The notes under the pieces are model-generated. The model worked only from the letters and a program-made list of their open reading frames with translations, made no database searches and was not told the DNA's origin. From the NCBI GenBank assembly GCA_016926235.1, contig JAFGOZ010000028.1:1-64000 (forward strand): 64,000 bases of DNA, read 5' to 3'. Shown piece by piece: positions 7,357 to 15,557 of the stretch. The translations under genes were made by a program, and so were the position numbers. Numbering within the stretch: the stretch's first letter is position 1; every line of letters starts with the position of its first letter. The DNA is from Bacteroidales bacterium. Its GTDB lineage: Bacteria > Bacteroidota > Bacteroidia > Bacteroidales > UBA10428.

Positions 7357-8580
7357 ATGAAAGAATACATAAAACTCGCCTGGCGGAACATCTGGAGAAA
7401 CAAGCGGCGCACACTAATTACAGTAGCATCTGTTTTCTTTACCCTGTTTTTCTGTATTATTATGCGATCCATGCAGGTAGGAAGTTATAACCAGATGACA
7501 AAGAATGTGGTGGAGATATTTTCAGGCTATATTCAGGTTCATGAGAATGGTTATTGGGACGATCAAACCATTGATAATACGATGGAATACACTGAAAAAT
7601 TGAAACAAACAATTGCTTCACATGAAAATGTATCAGCCATAATTCCCCGGTTGGAATCATTTGCATTAGGTTCCAGCGGCTCACAAACCAAAGGAGTGAT
7701 TGTGCTTGGAATAGATCCTGTATTGGAGAAAGATCTCTCCAATCCGGAACATTTTATAGTAAAAGGAAAATACCTGGACCCTGGAGAAAATGGAGTTCTT
7801 GTAGGTGAAAAGCTGGCAAAATTTCTTTCTCTTTCCATAGGCGACACATTAACTCTTATTAGTCAGGGTTATCAAGGCGCCAGCGCAGCTGGTATATACC
7901 CTATTGTTGGTTTAGTAAAAATACCAAATCCCAGCCTTGATAAACGAATTGTATATATGGGACTCCAGACATGCCAGAGCTTTTTTGGTGCCGAAAACAG
8001 GATAACCTCATTGGCAATGAACTTAAAGAATCCAAAAAAACTTGCAAGTACTACTGAGTTCTTAAAAGAAAACTTAAATAACGGCGAATACGAGGTGATG
8101 TCGTACAAAGAATTAAATCCAGAACTGATTCAACAAATTGAATCTGATCAAAGTACCGGATTTATATTCCTCGGATTATTATACATGATAGTAGGTTTTG
8201 GAGTATTTGGCACCGTCTTGATGATGACTGCCGAACGCAAAAGGGAATTTGGAGTAATGATAGCTATGGGCATGCAAAAAACAAAACTGGGATTAGTTGT
8301 TGCTATTGAAATGGTGATGCTGGGTTTTGTGGGGATAATATCCGGAATTATTGGTGTAATTCCTGTTATTCTTTACTTTGTATATTATCCTATTGAATTA
8401 AAAGACCAGATGGCTTCCATGGTTGAGGAATTCGGCATGGAACCCATTATGCCATTTGCCCTGGAAAGCGGTTTTATGATAGGCCAGTCGCTAATTGTAA
8501 TTATCATTTTTATTATCGCCATTAGTTATCCTGTTTACTCTATAACTAAGCTCAGGGCAATAAAAGCCCTGAGATCATAA
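7357..8580 (+). CDS. FtsX/MacB-type ABC transporter permease 1
   Basis: A 407-residue inner-membrane protein of the LolC/LolE/MacB permease family. The N-terminal amphipathic WRNIWRNKRRT motif precedes TM1 (about residues 20-40). A periplasmic MacB-like domain spans about 45-265 and includes the family SGYIQVHENGYWDD segment. Three C-terminal helices lie at about 268-290, 318-345 and 370-397, with the cytoplasmic EFGVMIAMGMQKTKL coupling segment between the first two. It pairs with permease 2 (33 bases downstream) and the ATPase at 10092, probably in a heterodimeric LolCDE-like complex working with the LolA-like protein. Confidence 0.9.
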   Translation: MKEYIKLAWRNIWRNKRRTLITVASVFFTLFFCIIMRSMQVGSYNQMTKNVVEIFSGYIQVHENGYWDDQTIDNTMEYTEKLKQTIASHENVSAIIPRLESFALGSSGSQTKGVIVLGIDPVLEKDLSNPEHFIVKGKYLDPGENGVLVGEKLAKFLSLSIGDTLTLISQGYQGASAAGIYPIVGLVKIPNPSLDKRIVYMGLQTCQSFFGAENRITSLAMNLKNPKKLASTTEFLKENLNNGEYEVMSYKELNPELIQQIESDQSTGFIFLGLLYMIVGFGVFGTVLMMTAERKREFGVMIAMGMQKTKLGLVVAIEMVMLGFVGIISGIIGVIPVILYFVYYPIELKDQMASMVEEFGMEPIMPFALESGFMIGQSLIVIIIFIIAISYPVYSITKLRAIKALRS

Positions 8581-8613
8581 TGATTAATAAATGAACAATA
8601 AAAATCAAATATA

Positions 8614-10038
8614 ATGATACCTTCAATTTCATGGAAAAATGTATGGCGCAATAAATTACGAAGTTTAATAGTAATTGTTGCTTTCACTGTGGGCATTTTC
8701 GGAGGAATATATAGCGTCGCTTTTGCAATCGGGATGGTTGAACAAAGAGTTGTTGCTGCAATAAGCAACGAAATATCCCATGTTCAGGTTCATAACGAAA
8801 AATACCTTGAGAACAACGAATTGCAATATGTAATAAACGATTATGACACCTATCTTGACTCCATAAGAAGTATTCCGGAAGTAGTTGGGGTAAGTTCCCG
8901 CTTAAAAATATTTGCCATGGCCAGCACAGCAGGCAATGCTGCAGGAGCAGTTGTTTATGGCATAGATCCGGAGGCAGAAAAACAAGTTACCAATCTATAT
9001 AATGAAATTCAACCCAATGGGGGCACGTACTTTAATGGAGGAAAAACTCCGATTGTAATTGGCGAAAAACTGGCGAAAAACCTGAAACTCACCTTTTACG
9101 AAATTACTGATGAAACCTTAGCAAGAATAGATGATAAGAAAATTAAAAAGAATATTGTCCCCAAACTTGATTCACTGAAAGGAAACAAATACAGAATTGA
9201 AAGCGAGCTGGAAAAAGACCTGAAAAAAGTTTTGGATAAAAAGGAAATTGAAAAATATGGCTATTATTTGAAAAAAGCCTTTATTGAATATAAACTTAGA
9301 AGAAAGATCATTATTTCATTTCAGGATATTAATGGAGACCTTGCTGAAGGGGCTTTTCGAGTAGTAGGTGTTTATAAAACCGGAAACGGACTTTTTGACG
9401 GGACCAGCGTTTTTGTAAAAACTTCGGATTTAGAAGCCCTGTCCGGAATTAAATCAAATCAAACTCACGAAATAGCAGTCCTGCTAAATGAAAGCAAATC
9501 CACGAATAAAGCAGTAGAAGTGATTCAACAATTTAACCCAAACTTAAAAGTAGAGGGGTGGAAGGAAATAATGCCCGAAGTAGCCGTAATGGCTGACATG
9601 ATGAATTTGTATTTATATATGATAATGGTAGTTGTATTGCTGGCTTTAGGCTTCGGCATTGTCAATACTATGCTAATGGCTGTACTGGAACGTGTTAAGG
9701 AATTAGGCATGCTAATGGCTGTAGGCATGAACGGGAGAAGGGTATTCTCTATGATTATGCTTGAAACAATCTTTCTATCTATGGTCGGGGCTATTATTGG
9801 AATGATCATTTCATATGTTGCTATTACACTCTCCGCAAAAGAAGGTATTGATATGTCAGCTGCATGGGGTGAAGGTTTTGAAGCATTTGGTTACAGTGCA
9901 CATATCTACCCCGTTCTCAAATGGGATTATTTTATAAAAGTAACCATAATGGTTATAATTACCGGCCTTGTGGCTTGTATATACCCGGCAAGAAAAGCGA
10001 TAAAACTAAATCCTGCTGAGGCCTTGCGAACAGATTAA
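8614..10038 (+). CDS. FtsX/MacB-type ABC transporter permease 2
   Basis: A 474-residue second permease with the WKNVWRNKLRS N-terminal motif, TM1 at about 17-40, a periplasmic domain, and C-terminal helices at about 335-355, 385-410 and 445-465, with the ELGMLMAVGMNGRRVF coupling loop. It is about 65 residues longer than permease 1 because of a lysine/glutamate-rich helical insertion at about 162-232 (IDDKKIKKNIVPKL to YKLRRKIII) in the periplasmic domain. The ATPase of this operon also carries an insertion. The gene lies between permease 1 and the ATPase with short gaps. Confidence 0.9.
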   Translation: MIPSISWKNVWRNKLRSLIVIVAFTVGIFGGIYSVAFAIGMVEQRVVAAISNEISHVQVHNEKYLENNELQYVINDYDTYLDSIRSIPEVVGVSSRLKIFAMASTAGNAAGAVVYGIDPEAEKQVTNLYNEIQPNGGTYFNGGKTPIVIGEKLAKNLKLTFYEITDETLARIDDKKIKKNIVPKLDSLKGNKYRIESELEKDLKKVLDKKEIEKYGYYLKKAFIEYKLRRKIIISFQDINGDLAEGAFRVVGVYKTGNGLFDGTSVFVKTSDLEALSGIKSNQTHEIAVLLNESKSTNKAVEVIQQFNPNLKVEGWKEIMPEVAVMADMMNLYLYMIMVVVLLALGFGIVNTMLMAVLERVKELGMLMAVGMNGRRVFSMIMLETIFLSMVGAIIGMIISYVAITLSAKEGIDMSAAWGEGFEAFGYSAHIYPVLKWDYFIKVTIMVIITGLVACIYPARKAIKLNPAEALRTD

Positions 10039-10091
10039 TTTTAAAGCAGAAAGGAGTCAGTAATCAGAAAAAATCTAAAAAATATACAATC

Positions 10092-10901
10092 ATGAAAGTA
10101 GTAGAAATTAAAGATGTAACAAAAGTTTACGATGAAACCGAAGTGGAAGTTCATGCAGTAAACGGTATTTCGCTGGACTTTGATGAAGGTGAATTTGCCG
10201 CAATTGTCGGGCCTTCCGGATCCGGGAAAACTACACTCCTGAATATGCTGGGAGGGCTTGATAACTCAACCAGTGGAGAAATAATAGTTAACAATGTAAG
10301 CATAAGCGAATTATTTAATCAAATACAATGGAAGAAAAAGAAATATCATAAAGCTATTGAGACAATGATGAAGATTACTATTGTTCCAAAGGTTTTACAA
10401 TTCATTATTACACTTCCAAAAAGAATAAAACGATCAAAAGCCGAACGCAAAATAGTTGATTTCCGGCTTAACAACATCGGTTTTGTTTTTCAATCCTACA
10501 ATCTTATCCCTGTTCTCACAGCCAGTGAAAATGTAGAGTTTATAATGCATTTACAGGGTGTGGAAAAAAATAAAAGGGATCAGCGGGTAAAAGAATTACT
10601 GGATGCCGTAGGTCTTGGTGACAGGCTGGACAGCCGTCCCAAACAACTTTCCGGGGGCCAGCAGCAGCGGGTAGCAGTAGCAAGAGCACTGGCATCAAAG
10701 CCTAAATTCATTTTAGCTGATGAACCTACTGCTAACCTGGATTCAAAAAGCACTGAAAACTTGCTTGAGATAATGGAAAAGCTAAATAAGGAAGAAAACA
10801 TTACTTTTATTTTTTCAACCCATGATGCCCGTGTGGTAAAGAAAGCCCACAGGGTTATTACTATTGAGGATGGGAAGGTGGTGAGTGATGAGAGGAAATA
10901 A
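10092..10901 (+). CDS. LolD/MacB-like ABC transporter ATP-binding protein with an insertion
   Basis: A 269-residue ATPase with Walker A GPSGSGKTT (40-48), Q-loop Q134 in VFQSYNLIP, signature LSGGQQQR (186-193), Walker B FILADEP (206-212) and H-loop H244 in STHD, all intact. LolD-type proteins are usually 220-235 residues. The extra length is a basic, helical insertion of about 40 residues (roughly 76-120, WKKKKYHKAIETMM to KRIKRSKAERK) between the antiparallel beta subdomain and the Q-loop. It drives the two upstream permeases. Its stop codon abuts the left arm of the second four-helix-bundle cassette. Confidence 0.92.
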   Translation: MKVVEIKDVTKVYDETEVEVHAVNGISLDFDEGEFAAIVGPSGSGKTTLLNMLGGLDNSTSGEIIVNNVSISELFNQIQWKKKKYHKAIETMMKITIVPKVLQFIITLPKRIKRSKAERKIVDFRLNNIGFVFQSYNLIPVLTASENVEFIMHLQGVEKNKRDQRVKELLDAVGLGDRLDSRPKQLSGGQQQRVAVARALASKPKFILADEPTANLDSKSTENLLEIMEKLNKEENITFIFSTHDARVVKKAHRVITIEDGKVVSDERK

Positions 10902-10903
10902 AT

Positions 10904-10979
10904 TAATGTATAATTGATAATGGAAAATGTATAATGAGGAATGTATGTATAATGAATAATTAATAATGGATAATGCATA
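10904..10979 (+). repeat. Left arm of four-helix-bundle cassette 2
   Basis: An AT-rich run of degenerate TAATG/GATAATG/GTATAATG units beginning three bases after the ATPase stop. TAATGTATAAT (10904-10914) is the reverse complement of 11377-11387, and 10917-10929 is a perfect 13-base inverted repeat with 11369-11381. The layout matches cassette 1 although the units differ. Confidence 0.75.
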
Positions 10980-11333
10980 ATGAAGAAAGAAAGTATTATT
11001 CTGACAAAAACGTATGATTTTGCCTTAAAAATTGTAACCCTTTATCTTCATTTAAAAGATGACCTGAAAGAATTTGAGCTTTCCAAACAACTAATAAGAA
11101 GTGGAACATCTATCGGGGCTAACTCTGAGGAAGGTGATAGTGCACAATCTAAAAAGGATTTTACAAGCAAATTTTCAATAGCACTAAAAGAAGCTCGGGA
11201 AACAAGATATTGGTTGCGACTTTTAAGAGATAGCGATCTGATTGAAAAACAGGTAGCAAATGATCTGCTTGATAAATGCACAGAAATAATTAAAATTCTA
11301 ACGGCCATAATAAAATCCTCAAAAACAAACTAG
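10980..11333 (+). CDS. Four-helix-bundle protein, 23S rRNA IVS (S23)/bAvd-like, copy 2
   Basis: A 117-residue paralogue of the protein at 6931, with the same start (MKKE.IILTKTYDFALKIV), the same RSGTSIGANSEEG turn and the same SKKDF.SKFSIALKEA.ET.YWLRLLRDS helix; roughly 30 positions differ by eye, mostly conservatively. It follows the ATPase gene in the same orientation, again bracketed by inverted AT-rich repeats. Two such genes inside one transcription unit suggest either duplication within the operon or two insertions of the same kind of element. Function is unknown. Confidence 0.9.
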   Translation: MKKESIILTKTYDFALKIVTLYLHLKDDLKEFELSKQLIRSGTSIGANSEEGDSAQSKKDFTSKFSIALKEARETRYWLRLLRDSDLIEKQVANDLLDKCTEIIKILTAIIKSSKTN

Positions 11334-11360
11334 AAACTAAAGACCATGCAAATCAACAAA

Positions 11361-11390
11361 ACATTTTCCATTTTCCATTATACATTATAA
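11361..11390 (+). repeat. Right arm of cassette 2
   Basis: Contains ACATTTTCCA (11361-11370), the reverse complement of 10921-10930; 11369-11381, the complement of 10917-10929; and the 12-mer CATTATACATTA (11376-11387) shared with the right end of cassette 1. It lies just before the NCS2 permease gene. Confidence 0.75.
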
Positions 11391-11407
11391 ATTCTTAATA
11401 ATTAAGT

Positions 11408-12715
11408 ATGAGCTTTTTAGACAGATATTTCAAAATAACTGATTCAGGATCTACTATACGAAAAGAAATAACCGCCGGTCTGACCACTTTCTTCACCATG
11501 TCTTATATCATTATAGTAAATCCCAAAATACTGGAAGCAGCAGGTATCCCTTTCGGCCCATCCATGGTAGCAACCATCATTTCAGCATTTTTTGGCACGC
11601 TGGCTATGGGAGTATATGCGAAAAGACCTTTTGCTATTGCACCTTATATGGGTGAGAATGTATTCATCGCTTTTACAGTGGTTAAGCTTCTTGGGTACAC
11701 CTGGCAGCAGGCACTGGGAGCTATTTTCGTAAGTGGGGTGCTTTTCACCCTGCTTACAATTTTTGGCATCCGCAAGTGGTTAGCTCAGGCCATCCCTGCC
11801 AGCTTAAAAATTGCTTTTGCAGTGGGAATTGGCCTTTTCCTGACTTTTATCGGGCTGAATGAAACAGGAATAATACAACTTGGCAATCCCGGAGCCCCGG
11901 TGCAACTGGGAGATATAACCCAACCCGGAGTATACCTGGCACTGGCGGGAATTGTACTTATCGGAATACTAATGATACGTAAAGTACCAGGTGCTATTCT
12001 AATAAGTATGATAATTATAACACTGATTGCCATTTTTATAGGCGAAGTATCCCTGCCTAAGGAAATCGTAAGCCGGCCTCCAAAAATAGCTGAAATTGCC
12101 TTCAAAATGGATTTAAAAGGCATCTGGCAGTGGGGCTTCTTCCCGGTAATCCTCACGGTATTTGTCATGGACTTTGTCGATACCATGGGAACACTTTTGG
12201 GGGTTTCCCTGAAAGCGGGATTTCTGGATAAGGAGGGCAACCTGCCGGAAATAGAAAAGCCTATGCTTTGCGATGCGCTGGCTACAGTTTTCGGAGCTTT
12301 AATGGGAACAACTACGACAGGAACCTTTATTGAATCAGCAACAGGTATCCAGGCTGGAGGCCGTACAGGATTTACTTCAGTAATCACAGCTTTTCTGTTT
12401 TTGCTGGCTTTGTTTTTCGCACCATTGTTTGCTATCGTGCCTGCCTTTGCATATGGGCCGGCTCTTATTATTGTAGGAATGTTGTTGTTTGAACCGGTAA
12501 CCAAACTTAACTTTAATGATCTGTCTGACATTATTCCTTCTTTCATTGTTATAGTCCTTATGAGCTTTACCTACAACCTGGGAATTGGCATGACAGCAGG
12601 ATTTATCGTGTATCCCATCATTAAACTGATCTCAGGAAAGGGGAAGGAAGTGTCAGCCGGTATCTGGGTCTTAGCTGCGATATCTGTGTTGTTTTATATT
12701 TTTTATCCTTATTAA
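11408..12715 (+). CDS. NCS2-family adenine/guanine/hypoxanthine permease (AzgA-like)
   Basis: A 435-residue inner-membrane transporter, the normal length for AzgA-type purine permeases. Landmarks are RKEITAGLTTFFTMSYIIIVNP at the N-terminus, PYMGENVFIAFTVV (TM3 substrate region; family members often have GMGLNA/F), FVMDFVDTMGTLLGVS (TM8) and the TTTTGTFIESATGIQAGGRTGFTS segment (TM10). It should import purine bases by proton symport. It lies behind the second four-helix-bundle cassette and could be read through from the export operon, but a functional link is not evident. Confidence 0.9.
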   Translation: MSFLDRYFKITDSGSTIRKEITAGLTTFFTMSYIIIVNPKILEAAGIPFGPSMVATIISAFFGTLAMGVYAKRPFAIAPYMGENVFIAFTVVKLLGYTWQQALGAIFVSGVLFTLLTIFGIRKWLAQAIPASLKIAFAVGIGLFLTFIGLNETGIIQLGNPGAPVQLGDITQPGVYLALAGIVLIGILMIRKVPGAILISMIIITLIAIFIGEVSLPKEIVSRPPKIAEIAFKMDLKGIWQWGFFPVILTVFVMDFVDTMGTLLGVSLKAGFLDKEGNLPEIEKPMLCDALATVFGALMGTTTTGTFIESATGIQAGGRTGFTSVITAFLFLLALFFAPLFAIVPAFAYGPALIIVGMLLFEPVTKLNFNDLSDIIPSFIVIVLMSFTYNLGIGMTAGFIVYPIIKLISGKGKEVSAGIWVLAAISVLFYIFYPY

Positions 12716-12739
12716 AATCTAAACTTGCTAAACTATATG

Positions 12740-12828
12740 TGGCTGAAGCCAGTGAAATTTCCATACAATATTGCCGTTGGCTTAAGCCAACGGCAATATA
12801 AAAGAATTATAACAGGGGCTTTAACCCC
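12740..12828. repeat. REP-like element: three tandem hairpins
   Basis: Three palindromes in a row: TGGCTgaAGCCA (12740-12751); a perfect 32-base palindrome at 12768-12799 centred on GGCTTAAGCC; and GGGG...CCCC around CTTTAA (12815-12828). All carry a GGCT core, and in the first two it is mirrored as AGCC. The arrangement resembles Bacteroidota REP/BIME-type intergenic elements. It separates the NCS2 gene from the barrel gene and may end transcription. Confidence 0.7.
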
Positions 12829-12846
12829 ATAGTATTATTGTAAAAT

Positions 12847-14061
12847 ATGAAAAATCTTTTCATTGCTATTTTTGTTTTTTTATGCTATAAGATTTCCGGC
12901 CAGGAAGAAAAACCCCAAAAGGTTGACCTGAACGGCTACATTTCCAACATGCAATCCATGATGAGTATGCCCATTATGGGAGATGAATGGATAAGTAACA
13001 ACTATTTCCACAACAGGCTCAACTTTTTCTGGTACCCAAATGAGCATATTACAGCATCCGTGCAACTTCGAAACCGGTTCTTTTACGGGGATTATGTAAA
13101 GATGGACACTACCCATGCTTTTGAGAACAGCCTTTCAGACGATATAGGTTTTATGGACCTGGCACAAAATCTTAATCCCGAAAACCACCTGCCAAAATCT
13201 TTCATTTTAAATTCCATGATTGACAGGCTCTGGATCCAATATACCATTGGAAACCTGGAAGTAAAAATTGGCCGCCAACGGATAAACTGGGGCCAGACTT
13301 ATGCCTGGAACCCTAATGACATTTTTAACACCTACTCATTCTTTGATTTTGACTATATTGAAAGGCCCGGAAGTGATGCGATTAGGGTTCAGTACTATAC
13401 CGGAATGGCCTCTTCGCTGGAAGCTGCCATTAAACTGGATAGTGCTAATAATGTAACAGCAGCAAGCCTTGTAAGGCTAAACAAGTGGAATTATGACATG
13501 CAATTTCTGGGAGGAGTATTGAATAGCTCAGACTATGTGATTGGCGGGGGATTTTCAGGCAATATAAAAAATGTTGCCGTGAGAGGAGAGATGAGTTATT
13601 TTCACCCCATTGAAAACATCGAAGACACCTCCGGGATATTTTATATATCCGCCGGCGCAGACTATTCATGCGGCAATTCGCTATATCTTCAGTTTGAAGC
13701 GCTTTACAGCCACATCCCTACAAGTATCAAGTCAAATATCATGGAATTCTTTTCAGGTACCCAGGATGTTAAGAAATTGTCATTTTCCGAATTTTCTGTT
13801 ATGGGTCAGGTATCCTACCCGATATCTCCACTGGTAACCGGAGGAGTTGCTGTGATGGGATTTTTTGATACAGAAGATTATAATGGTAAAAAGTTGAATG
13901 GATTTTACCTGGGGCCAAACCTGGCATATTCCATCAGCCAGAACTTTAACCTGGCAGCAAATTATCAACTATTCCAGGGCAATTTTCCAAATATGCTAAC
14001 CGGTGAGCTGGAAAAACAACAGTTTCACTTTGCATTTTTACGGTTGAAATGGAGTTTTTAA
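12847..14061 (+). CDS. Outer-membrane beta-barrel protein
   Basis: A 404-residue protein with signal peptide (MKNLFIAIFVFLCYKISGQ), alternating hydrophobic strands throughout and a C-terminal aromatic residue (FLRLKWSF) typical of outer-membrane barrels. The segment NLEVKIGRQRINWGQTYAWNPNDIFNTYSFFD resembles the conserved core of DUF1302/alginate-export-like porins that often accompany LolA-like/RND export systems. It may therefore be the outer-membrane part of the system starting at 5470, though an NCS2 gene and a REP-like element intervene. Substrate unknown. Confidence 0.7.
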   Translation: MKNLFIAIFVFLCYKISGQEEKPQKVDLNGYISNMQSMMSMPIMGDEWISNNYFHNRLNFFWYPNEHITASVQLRNRFFYGDYVKMDTTHAFENSLSDDIGFMDLAQNLNPENHLPKSFILNSMIDRLWIQYTIGNLEVKIGRQRINWGQTYAWNPNDIFNTYSFFDFDYIERPGSDAIRVQYYTGMASSLEAAIKLDSANNVTAASLVRLNKWNYDMQFLGGVLNSSDYVIGGGFSGNIKNVAVRGEMSYFHPIENIEDTSGIFYISAGADYSCGNSLYLQFEALYSHIPTSIKSNIMEFFSGTQDVKKLSFSEFSVMGQVSYPISPLVTGGVAVMGFFDTEDYNGKKLNGFYLGPNLAYSISQNFNLAANYQLFQGNFPNMLTGELEKQQFHFAFLRLKWSF

Positions 14062-14069
14062 AATCTGTG

Positions 14070-15557
14070 TTACTCATCATTATTAACATATTTCTCAATC
14101 CTGCTCACCGCGAGTTTCGAACTGATTATACCCATAGGCAAGCCTGCCCCCGGGATGGTTGAAGCCCCGGTATAAAAAACATTCCTGAATTTCTCATCAT
14201 AATTTTTTGGCCTGAATGCACCTATCTGGAACATGGAATGGGCAAGCCCGAGCCCGCTTCCTCTATACAGGTTGAAACGGTTTTGCCAGTCTTCGGGAGT
14301 GTAAATAGTTTTTGTAACAATTTCAGGTTTTATATCTTTCTGTATCCTTTTTGAAAAATCATCGATGATGCTGTCCACGATATCCTCCTTATCATCCCAG
14401 TTTTTCTTAAAAAGGAGGTTAGGTACAGGACATACAAAAAACAGGCTCTCACAGCCCTCCGGGGCACATGACGGGTTATGCCTCGAAACAACATTCACAT
14501 AGTAATAGGGTTTTTCAAATATGCCCGGGCTGGTAAGTATTTTTTTTGCGTAATCCCGGTAATTTGAGCCCAGATAATAATTATGGTGGCCCACTTCCGG
14601 AAGTTTACATTTTATCCCCACGTAAAAAGTAAGATATCCCATGGTCCACTTCATCGTATCCATTTTTTTCTCAGAGAAATCAGTCCGTTTTAATACTTTT
14701 CCCCTGAATACGGCAGCATCGGCATTGATCAGGAATATATCCCCGGACCATTCCTGGCCCGAGTTATCGACAAGGGAATATAGCTTATTCTCTTTTACAC
14801 GGTAATCTGCAATTTCGGTATTATAGGTTATGGATATGTTTTCTTTTTCCAGTTCCTTCACCAAACCTTCTGTAATTTTATACATACCCCCTTCCACATT
14901 GTAATAACCGTCATGCTTAAATTCGGTGTACGATAGCAAGGTGTATATTGCCATGGTATCAAAAGGGGTCCTGCCCAGGAAAAACGCTACCAGTGAAATA
15001 ATCTGCCGGGCTTCATTGGAGGAGAAATACCGGGTTACCTGTTTCCAGAAACTTCGCGTCAATGCAGGTATATGCCCGGGATTTACATGCATAAGGGACT
15101 TAAAATAATCGAAGATGGAGTCAAAGTTGTTCTTAATGACCACATCTACCGTATCGTGAAAAATCTTGCCGGCCTTTTCAAGGTATTTAATAAGCTTTTT
15201 TTCAAAATCGGGCTCAATATCTTTAAACTGCCCTGCAAGCTTATGGACATCTTTATAGAGATGAAAGGTTTGGGGGTTATTACTAAAGTTGACAGAATAA
15301 AGCGGGTCAAGCTCTTTATAAGTAAAGGGCAATTGGATATTACATTCCCTGGCAAACTCTTCAAATTCATAGCTCATGCTGAAAAAACTCGGTCCCGTGT
15401 CGAAGGTAAAGCCATCCTTTTTTATCTGGTTCAGCCGGCCTCCTGCCTGGCTGTTTTTCTCGACAATTTTTACTACATAGCCTTTTTTTGCCAGCCGTAA
15501 AGCTGCTGCAAGACCTGAAATCCCTGCGCCTACAATTAATACACTGTTTTTAGCCAT
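14070..15557 (-). CDS. crtI: Carotenoid desaturase (CrtI/CrtD family)
   Basis: A 495-residue FAD-dependent oxidoreductase. The N-terminal dinucleotide-binding motif is GAGISG (10-15) followed by VEKNSQAGGRL, and the C-terminal carotenoid desaturase signature FYTGASTIPGAGLPMGIISSKLA lies at about 460-483. It introduces double bases into phytoene or into a 1-hydroxylated carotenoid. As the last gene of the crtB-idi-cruF-acyltransferase-GT2-TPR operon (8-base overlap with the TPR gene), it could be phytoene desaturase (CrtI) or the 3,4-desaturase CrtD; the CruF-like partner fits CrtD, but no second desaturase is in the window. The symbol is provisional. Confidence 0.85.
   Translation of the reverse strand: MAKNSVLIVGAGISGLAAALRLAKKGYVVKIVEKNSQAGGRLNQIKKDGFTFDTGPSFFSMSYEFEEFARECNIQLPFTYKELDPLYSVNFSNNPQTFHLYKDVHKLAGQFKDIEPDFEKKLIKYLEKAGKIFHDTVDVVIKNNFDSIFDYFKSLMHVNPGHIPALTRSFWKQVTRYFSSNEARQIISLVAFFLGRTPFDTMAIYTLLSYTEFKHDGYYNVEGGMYKITEGLVKELEKENISITYNTEIADYRVKENKLYSLVDNSGQEWSGDIFLINADAAVFRGKVLKRTDFSEKKMDTMKWTMGYLTFYVGIKCKLPEVGHHNYYLGSNYRDYAKKILTSPGIFEKPYYYVNVVSRHNPSCAPEGCESLFFVCPVPNLLFKKNWDDKEDIVDSIIDDFSKRIQKDIKPEIVTKTIYTPEDWQNRFNLYRGSGLGLAHSMFQIGAFRPKNYDEKFRNVFYTGASTIPGAGLPMGIISSKLAVSRIEKYVNNDE

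Noticed and set aside
6931..11333. Diversity-generating retroelement, because of the Avd-like proteins
   Set aside because: No reverse transcriptase and no template/variable repeat pair were found in the window.
6931..11333. Sign of a nearby 23S rRNA gene with intervening sequence
   Set aside because: No rRNA-like sequence surrounds either copy; both neighbours are protein genes.
11785..12546. Long minus-strand frame (253 codons)
   Set aside because: It is the antisense shadow of the well-supported NCS2 permease and has no start context or family.
12740..12828. tRNA or small structured RNA
   Set aside because: The fold is three independent perfect hairpins without a cloverleaf or anticodon arm.
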